Shown piece after piece: positions 31,258-35,811 of a stretch of 35,811 nucleotides of DNA. This DNA is from Muribaculaceae bacterium. GTDB lineage: Bacteria > Bacteroidota > Bacteroidia > Bacteroidales > Muribaculaceae. The stretch's first letter is position 1, and each line of letters begins with the position of its first letter. A model generated the notes under the pieces. That model was not told where the DNA came from, ran no database searches, and worked only from the letters and a program-made list of their open reading frames with translations. The stretch lies in contig JAIDSL010000064.1 of the NCBI GenBank assembly GCA_029061255.1, forward strand, positions 1-35,811. Direction: 5' to 3'. Position numbers and translations under genes: made by a program.

Positions 31258-32943
31258 CTATTCAAATGATAGCTGATCTTTTTTGAGGGAATTATATAAT
31301 CTCCTAAATCGATCAGTCATTTCATGATGATAACCTTTTTTTATTGCTTCTCTCATCATAAACTTCTGGAATGATAACATTGAATCCTCTTTATAATACA
31401 TTTCTACAAGTTCAGGTAGGAGTAATCTATTGCTCTTAAAATAATCTTCTAACATAGTTAACTCCTCCAAGGGAACTAAAACTAATGGTTTAATTGTGAA
31501 TTCTGGAGATATCTCATAAGATTTTTTTTGATCAGAGAATTCACAATTTAAAAAATTATTAATCCCTTCAATTCCAAAACTTCTATCTGTATAGACAATT
31601 ACAGGGTAAATTGTAAAACCGCTTGTACTCGTCACATTCTGGATAATTCCGGGAAGCTTTTCAGAGATGACATTAAGAAGCTGGCGTATACCTTTATCTC
31701 GTGGCTTTTTCTTCAATTTACCCGTTTGTTTGTCTTTAGTAGACAAGACAAACTGTTCCTTGAGTTCTGAAAATATCTTTTCAAAATCACCACAATGCTT
31801 GGTCGTGGCATCTAATAAAATATCCTTAAACTCAAAAATAAAAATCTTTGATCCTTTACGAATCATAGCGTCAGGTTCACCACTACCCAATACATTATGT
31901 AATTCACTTCCCGTGCTGATTTTATAATGCGGGAAACAACCTTTTAGTATTTTATAAAAGAACTCACGTTCTATGAATTCTGAGCCGATCCATGCTTTTA
32001 GCTGATTATAGCCACGGATTCCTGTTAAGGTGTTATGGGCAGATAATACTTTAGCGAAATCGAATATAAAACTTTGGAAGAACTTGTCAATAAAGAAATT
32101 AATTGACATCACAATGAAAGTACATTCATCAATTTTATACAACGGAAAAGATCTCAGTCCATTTAAATCTTTAGACTCACTATAAGAGGAGTCCGATACG
32201 ACCATAGACTCAATAAGAGAATATGCATAATAATCAGTACTCTCTAACGAAAAGGTACATGTTGCACCTTTTTCATGCAAAATCAAAGGCATAAAATGCT
32301 GAATTAAAAAGAGTGGATAATGATCCCACCGGATAATACCTCTTGCTTTAAGAAAAAGATTTAACCAAGACTTGTACTGATCTGAAGTTTGCATAAAGTC
32401 AAAAAAATAGCAAAGCTTCATCATCTCATAACGATAATCTTTAAAATAATCCAAATCGTGATATTTTAAAGTCTCGCATATAAATATTTTAATAAAATCA
32501 TCTTCACTTAATCCAGTTGGAATATTATCACCAATGGAATTTAAGTGAATATCACAACACATTAGATAAGCCTTAATAAAGGTGGAAAACAAGTGTGGAT
32601 TATCTGATACTTTACACTTCCATTTATTCTGATGAGCGAGTAACTTGTCAATCAATATATGCAAAGCAACTTTATCAATGAATTCGAACAGATTAGAATT
32701 TTGATTATTTATATAGTTACATAGAGCGATACTTAATTCAGAATCCATAAATGGGAACATCTGATAGAATAGCCTATGTTCATCCTCATTAATTTTCAGA
32801 GTTGATTTTTGAATTAAAAGATAGGATGCAAGCTGAACGGATGATTCAGTGGGTAATTTCTCTAATAAATCATTTAACGATTCCTCATTATCTCCAAATA
32901 CTGAGGAATAAGTTAAGATTCGTTTTACTTCTATTGGCTCCAT
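31258..32943 (-). CDS. PD-(D/E)XK nuclease-like protein of unknown family
   Basis: A 561-residue protein, notably AT-rich (many AAA, TTT and AAT codons) compared with its neighbours, and convergent to the methyltransferase with an 85-bp gap. The first 330 residues are helical and unrecognised. At 354-373 the order GEPDAMIRK...IFIFEFK gives Asp358, Glu371 and Lys373, the PD-(D/E)XK pattern, followed by basic helix GKLKKKPRDKG. The C-terminal part is unrecognised. It may be the nuclease partner of the helicase-methyltransferase or a separate defence gene. It has no clear -7 box. I consider the nuclease call likely and the partnership uncertain. Confidence 0.62.
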   Translation of the reverse strand: MEPIEVKRILTYSSVFGDNEESLNDLLEKLPTESSVQLASYLLIQKSTLKINEDEHRLFYQMFPFMDSELSIALCNYINNQNSNLFEFIDKVALHILIDKLLAHQNKWKCKVSDNPHLFSTFIKAYLMCCDIHLNSIGDNIPTGLSEDDFIKIFICETLKYHDLDYFKDYRYEMMKLCYFFDFMQTSDQYKSWLNLFLKARGIIRWDHYPLFLIQHFMPLILHEKGATCTFSLESTDYYAYSLIESMVVSDSSYSESKDLNGLRSFPLYKIDECTFIVMSINFFIDKFFQSFIFDFAKVLSAHNTLTGIRGYNQLKAWIGSEFIEREFFYKILKGCFPHYKISTGSELHNVLGSGEPDAMIRKGSKIFIFEFKDILLDATTKHCGDFEKIFSELKEQFVLSTKDKQTGKLKKKPRDKGIRQLLNVISEKLPGIIQNVTSTSGFTIYPVIVYTDRSFGIEGINNFLNCEFSDQKKSYEISPEFTIKPLVLVPLEELTMLEDYFKSNRLLLPELVEMYYKEDSMLSFQKFMMREAIKKGYHHEMTDRFRRLYNSLKKDQLSFE

Positions 32944-33048
32944 GAAAATAGGGATAAACGTAGATTATGTTTTCTTATACTTATTTTACGTAAACTTAAC
33001 TGTCTATTTTGAGGCAATTAACCCATTAATTATAACTATCAAAAGGCG

Positions 33049-33252
33049 TTATGCATCCACAAACAGATCATCGGCGGTGATTTGCGAATGGATGCTGTTC
33101 ATTGAATAGGAGTTCTTCACAAGACTGGAACTTGTTATCATGGTCAGGACGATTACTATTCTCCAGCGTCCAAATATGAAGACAAACTTGGATTCTTCTG
33201 AATCGTAGGCCTGTCGAAGTTCCCGTACCTCTTTCTCTCTTCCTATCAGCAT
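33049..33252 (-). pseudogene. Internally deleted AAA ATPase (ATPase C remnant)
   Basis: The frame begins MLIGREKEVRELRQAYDSEE, SKFVFIFGR, the N-terminus of PF01637/DUF234-type ATPases, where Walker A should follow, but the catalytic region is absent. The frame then ends QITADDLFVDA, which resembles the C-terminal end of the same family (ITxDDLF). Thus the two ends survive while about 300 internal residues are missing. The sequence near FGRW appears frame-disturbed. It retains a normal promoter and start, so it may still make a small peptide. It looks like a deletion derivative. Confidence 0.7.
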
Positions 33253-33271
33253 ATAAGATATTATTTAGACT

Positions 33272-33280
33272 GCAAAGATA
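33272..33280 (-). promoter_or_regulatory. -7 box of the ATPase C remnant
   Basis: Minus strand TATCTTTGC, exact, 19 bases before the ATG at 33252. Confidence 0.65.
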
Positions 33281-33304
33281 CAAAATTTTTCTTGCATCGC
33301 ATTA

Positions 33305-33444
33305 CCAAATCTCATGTTTTTACACTACATTTGGAAACGTGATGGTAGATTTGGATATGGGCAATCGCGATTATCCATCTCTTTATAGACTGTATATGAG
33401 GTGTACGAGAGTGCCAAATCGCGCATTTTTCACCTACATTTGGC
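33305..33444. repeat. Twin palindromic repeats upstream of the ATPase C remnant
   Basis: Copy 1 (33305-33334) has arms CCAAAT/ATTTGG with TTTTTACACTAC-type centre; copy 2 (33413-33444) has GCCAAAT/ATTTGGC. They share CCAAATC, TTTTT, AC and ACATTTGG in the same order, so they are direct repeats of an inverted repeat. A weaker third copy (CTTCCAAAT...ATATGGAAG) lies at 33814-33847. They resemble no other palindromes of the window. Confidence 0.75.
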
Positions 33445-33450
33445 ACCGTC

Positions 33451-33711
33451 GTGGAAAATGATATTCAGTTCGGTTTGGTCTGGTCTATTTATAAGAAGGT
33501 TCCATCCAGATTTCGTGAGGCCTACGATGACGGTCGGGTTCTGTTCATTTCGCCATACAAAACGTCTACGACAATGACTTCACGCTATCTTTGCCGGCAA
33601 CGCAATGAATACGTCGCCTCTATTTGTGATGAACTGGTGTTCTCTTCACTGACTCCGGAGAGTTCGCTCTATCCATTAGTGAATTCTAAAACGCATGTTT
33701 TGATGCTGTAG
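33451..33711 (+). pseudogene. C-terminal fragment of a DprA-like protein
   Basis: The 86-residue frame reads DIQFGLVWSIYKKVPSRFRE, AYDDGRVLFISPYKTSTTMT and RYLCRQRNEYVASICDELVF. The order R.GRxLFISPY....T...RN.YVA...DE is that of SMF/DprA-type and related nucleotide-binding proteins. The N-terminal Rossmann part is missing. The fragment begins 7 bases after the second ATPase C palindrome, so the gene was cut at that boundary. The bases after it to 33813 hold no gene. Confidence 0.6.
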
Positions 33712-33908
33712 TTTTCATATTCAGAGTGGGGCTGGGGCCAATAATATTTTCCATTATAAAAAACTTCAATGTGTCCTTAGAAAAAGTCATTTACATGATA
33801 TCAATGCGTCACGCTTCCAAATCTAATGTTTCTATACCATATGGAAGAATGACGAAAAAAGATTATTGTTAATTATAGGTAATGCTTCCGTATCTCACGG
33901 ATTTTTCT

Positions 33909-33916
33909 TAACTTTG
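33909..33916 (+). promoter_or_regulatory. -7 box of the AlbA/GHKL gene
   Basis: TAACTTTG fits TAnnTTTG, 24 bases before the ATG at 33941. The weak third CCAAAT palindrome is about 60 bases upstream of it. Confidence 0.55.
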
Positions 33917-33940
33917 TAGTCTGAAACCCGATAAATCAGT

Positions 33941-35392
33941 ATGATAGCTAAAGAAGATGTATTGGACTTACTAAAGTCCACTGAATCATATCGCGTGGAA
34001 CGCACCACGAGTACAGGCAACATGGACAAGTTCTGTGAGGCCATTTGTGCGTTTGCCAATGATATGCCTGCTTCCCGCAAGAACGGCTATCTGATTATCG
34101 GAGCAAAAGATGACGGATCAATCGCCGGAATGAAGGTGGATGATGCCCTACTCAAGAAAATCGCAGGCATACGCTCTGACGGCAATATTCTTCCTTTGCC
34201 GACAATGTCGGTTGAAAGGTTTACTTACCCCGAAGGAGATTTGTTGGTCGCTGAGGTACGTCCATCTGATTTGCCTCCTGTCCGCTATCGAGGACGTGTA
34301 TTTATCCGTATAGGACCGAGACGCGATATTGCAACTGAAGCAGAGGAAAGAATCCTCGCCGAACGTCGTTGTTCATTCATGGCAACCTTTGATGTAACTC
34401 CGTGCCTAAGCGCAAAACTGGAAGATTTGGATGTTGATTACATAAAGAGCAACTATCTCCCGATGGCATTTGATGAGGAGGCTCTTGCGAATGACAAGCG
34501 CGACATAAAGGAACAGCTTGCCTCAATACACTTATACGATCGGGACAACGATTGCCCTACCTACGCCGGAATAATTCTTTTCGGAAAGAATCCCAAGTAT
34601 TTTCTTTTGGGTGATTATGTGCAGTTCGTTAGATTCGCCGGAAAAGACAAAGGAGGCGATATCCTCAACGAACGTCAGTTTGCGGGACCTCTATATAGGA
34701 TGTTGCCGACACTGGAATCTTTTGTTCGTGACGGTATCATCACTCAACGCCCTGTGCCGGAAACCCTGTTCCGCGAAAGGACTGTCTGGAACTATCCTGA
34801 AGGAGCTATCCGCGAATTGTTGATGAACGCCTGTATGCATAGGGATTATCAATCGAATATGCCAATAAGGTTATATCAGTTTGATGATTACATTGAAGTG
34901 ATGAATGCCGGAGGTTTGTATGGCGAGGCTCGTCCGGAGAACTTCCCATCGGTCAATGATTACCGAAATCCTCTTGTTGCAGAAGCCATGAGGGTGATGA
35001 AGTATGTCAATAAATTTAACCGAGGTGTCACTCGTGTTCAGGAGATGCTGAAAGAAAACGGGAATCCCCCGGCAGAATTTGATGTGAATACTATTACCGC
35101 ATTCCGTGTCAATGTCCATGCCACAAATGAATCTGACTTGTCGGATTCGCACAAGTCAGCGCACAAGTCAAGCACAAGTCAAACGAATAAAACCGTTGAA
35201 GAGAAAATAATAGAGTTCTGCAAAGAACCCCGCACTTTGGCTGAGATAATGGCTTATTTAGGTTACAAAGACAGGGGAAAATTCAAAAGCTCATATATCA
35301 ACCCTTTGCTTGAAACAGTCTTGGCGATGACGAATCCTGATAAGCCTAATAGCAGGAATCAAAAATATTATTTGAAGAATACGAAAAAATAA
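33941..35392 (+). CDS. AlbA_2/Schlafen-type protein with GHKL ATPase domain
   Basis: A 483-residue protein of the RecG-like COG2865 group. The N-terminal AlbA_2 (Schlafen-AlbA) domain (about 10-140) has NGYLIIGAKDDGSIAGM. The middle has a GHKL-type ATP-binding region, REL LMNACMHRDYQSNMPI (about 290-310) with DDYIEVMNAGGLYG. A Ser/Thr/Lys linker (SDSHKSAHKSSTSQTNKT) follows, then a winged-helix-like C-terminal domain (EEKIIEFCKEPRTLAEIMAY). The linker is coded by repeated ACAAGTCA units. The family is linked to transcription control or defence but its function is unsettled. The stop codon is the left end of a 46-bp palindrome. Confidence 0.82.
   Translation: MIAKEDVLDLLKSTESYRVERTTSTGNMDKFCEAICAFANDMPASRKNGYLIIGAKDDGSIAGMKVDDALLKKIAGIRSDGNILPLPTMSVERFTYPEGDLLVAEVRPSDLPPVRYRGRVFIRIGPRRDIATEAEERILAERRCSFMATFDVTPCLSAKLEDLDVDYIKSNYLPMAFDEEALANDKRDIKEQLASIHLYDRDNDCPTYAGIILFGKNPKYFLLGDYVQFVRFAGKDKGGDILNERQFAGPLYRMLPTLESFVRDGIITQRPVPETLFRERTVWNYPEGAIRELLMNACMHRDYQSNMPIRLYQFDDYIEVMNAGGLYGEARPENFPSVNDYRNPLVAEAMRVMKYVNKFNRGVTRVQEMLKENGNPPAEFDVNTITAFRVNVHATNESDLSDSHKSAHKSSTSQTNKTVEEKIIEFCKEPRTLAEIMAYLGYKDRGKFKSSYINPLLETVLAMTNPDKPNSRNQKYYLKNTKK
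35134..35181 (+). repeat. In-gene ACAAGTCA repeats and hairpin
   Basis: CACAAGTCA occurs three times (about 35149-35179), after CTGACTTGT at about 35134-35142. The latter pairs exactly with ACAAGTCAG nine bases further on. The repeats encode the variable linker and share ACAAGTCA with the 46-bp palindrome beyond the stop. Confidence 0.7.
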
Positions 35393-35437
35393 CTTGTTGC
35401 CTGACTTGTGGCCTAGGCCACAAGTCAGGCAACAAGT
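35392..35437. repeat. Perfect 46-bp palindrome at the AlbA/GHKL stop
   Basis: The left half runs from 35392 (last base of the stop codon) to 35414 and its exact complement to 35437, centred on GGCCTAGGCC. Both halves hold ACTTGTTGCCTGACTTGTGG or its complement. No T-run follows, so it is not a typical intrinsic terminator, although the hairpin would be very stable. Confidence 0.85.
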
Positions 35438-35731
35438 CAATATCTTACACAGGCTGTATTTTCACAAGTTCATAAGTGATTCGCTCATTCCCATTATTGT
35501 AAACTGTCGTAAACTTCATTAATGTCACCATGCATGCTTCATTAGAAAAGTCGCGATTGTATTAAGCTTCTTCATCTTGGGTTAAGAATGGAGATATATC
35601 TCCATTAATCTGTAAGCCAAATGGAGTACTAAAGCTAGAACTTATCCCTAAAGAGCCCAAAACAGCATCTACACTGAAAAGCCATGTTCCTCTAAAAGGC
35701 GTTCGATTGTACGTTCTTCAACCTCATTATA
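35438..35731 (-). pseudogene. Noncoding tail with a possible coding remnant
   Basis: On the minus strand the frame 35562-35717 reads RTYNRTPFRGTWLFSVDAVL, then GSLGISSSFSTPFGLQINGD and ISPFLTQDEEA before a TAA. This looks like a protein tail but I do not recognise it and there is no start. In another frame NEVEERTIERLLEEHGFSV is also protein-like. At the right the stretch joins the ATPase fragment. Bases 35438-35561 hold nothing I can name. Confidence 0.25.
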
Positions 35732-35811
35732 TTATTCTGAATCGTAGGCCTGTCGAAGTTCCTGTATCTCTTTCTCTCTTCCTATCAGCATATAAGATGT
35801 TTTTAGACTGC
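35732..35811 (-). pseudogene. 5' fragment of an AAA ATPase gene (runs off the window)
   Basis: The minus strand from 35791 reads MLIGREKEIQELRQAYDSE and then a stop, matching the start of the ATPase C remnant almost base for base (for example CTTCGACAGGCCTACGATTC) over about 79 bases, including the leader. The homology ends exactly after the codon for the last Glu. The promoter would lie beyond the window edge. It is a second 5' end of the same family. Confidence 0.72.

Noticed and set aside
24770-32943. Named BREX or DISARM system
   Set aside because: The helicase-methyltransferase pair is similar, but none of the other marker genes of those systems is present.
35392-35437. Ordinary intrinsic terminator
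   Set aside because: It lacks a T-run and the perfect 46-bp symmetry with motif copies in the gene suggests another role, though termination is not excluded.

Overview
The window looks like a chromosomal segment of a gut-type Bacteroidales bacterium, possibly Muribaculaceae or a relative (the family is a guess). The evidence is the repeated Bacteroidetes sigma -7 box TAnnTTTG(C) in front of many genes, CfxA/CepA-like class A beta-lactamase sequence, Nim-like flavoprotein, DUF2807 proteins, and AAA_14/DUF4143-type ATPases. I see no rRNA, tRNA, CRISPR array or intact insertion sequence.

Layout. 1-7170 holds housekeeping and accessory enzymes: the 3' part of a Vat/CatB-like acetyltransferase, a secreted esterase, a YjbR-type protein, a one-motif PLD protein, an unknown protein, a TfoX-N protein, a Gdx-type SMR exporter followed closely by a Nim-like flavoprotein, a GH30 glycosidase and a HAD phosphatase. 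7288-9268 is an RloA/RloB-type ATPase plus TOPRIM-like pair, a likely phage-defence module. 9443-11732 has a pyrophosphatase-like protein, the tail of a lost EamA permease, a YdeI-like protein and a lipoprotein beta-lactamase. 11883-14697 is a three-gene operon of a membrane TPR/HTH regulator and two paralogous DUF2807 secreted proteins. 14867-17320 has an inositol-monophosphatase family protein, an FKBP isomerase, a GNAT and an esterase. 17684-24105 alternates two AAA_14-type ATPases (minus strand) with a Fur-family regulator, a nitroreductase and a short UvrA-like ATPase. 24770-32943 is a defence-like locus: PLD-SNF2 helicase, Eco57I-type DNA methyltransferase and a convergent PD-(D/E)XK nuclease-like protein. 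32944-35811 is a scrapyard of ATPase and DprA-like fragments around an intact AlbA/GHKL protein.

The most unusual signal is an association between NTPase genes and gene-specific palindromes. Each intact AAA_14-type ATPase has its own pair of palindromes immediately upstream of its promoter, with a different sequence for each gene (TCGGCA...TGCCGA; CCCTCA-TGAGGG). An internally deleted ATPase gene has a third set (CCAAAT...ATTTGG). An orphan pair (GTCCTAAA-TTTAGGAC) with the same 33-bp spacing as one of the intact pairs has no gene attached. The AlbA/GHKL gene carries ACAAGTCA repeats in its coding sequence, and a perfect 46-bp palindrome built on the same motif starts at its stop codon. I infer self-associated, possibly mobile or self-regulating units.

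Other notable items are mutually exclusive hairpins at the start codon of the helicase, two opposed copies of a structured repeat just upstream of it, and a decayed duplicate of part of the UvrA-like gene.
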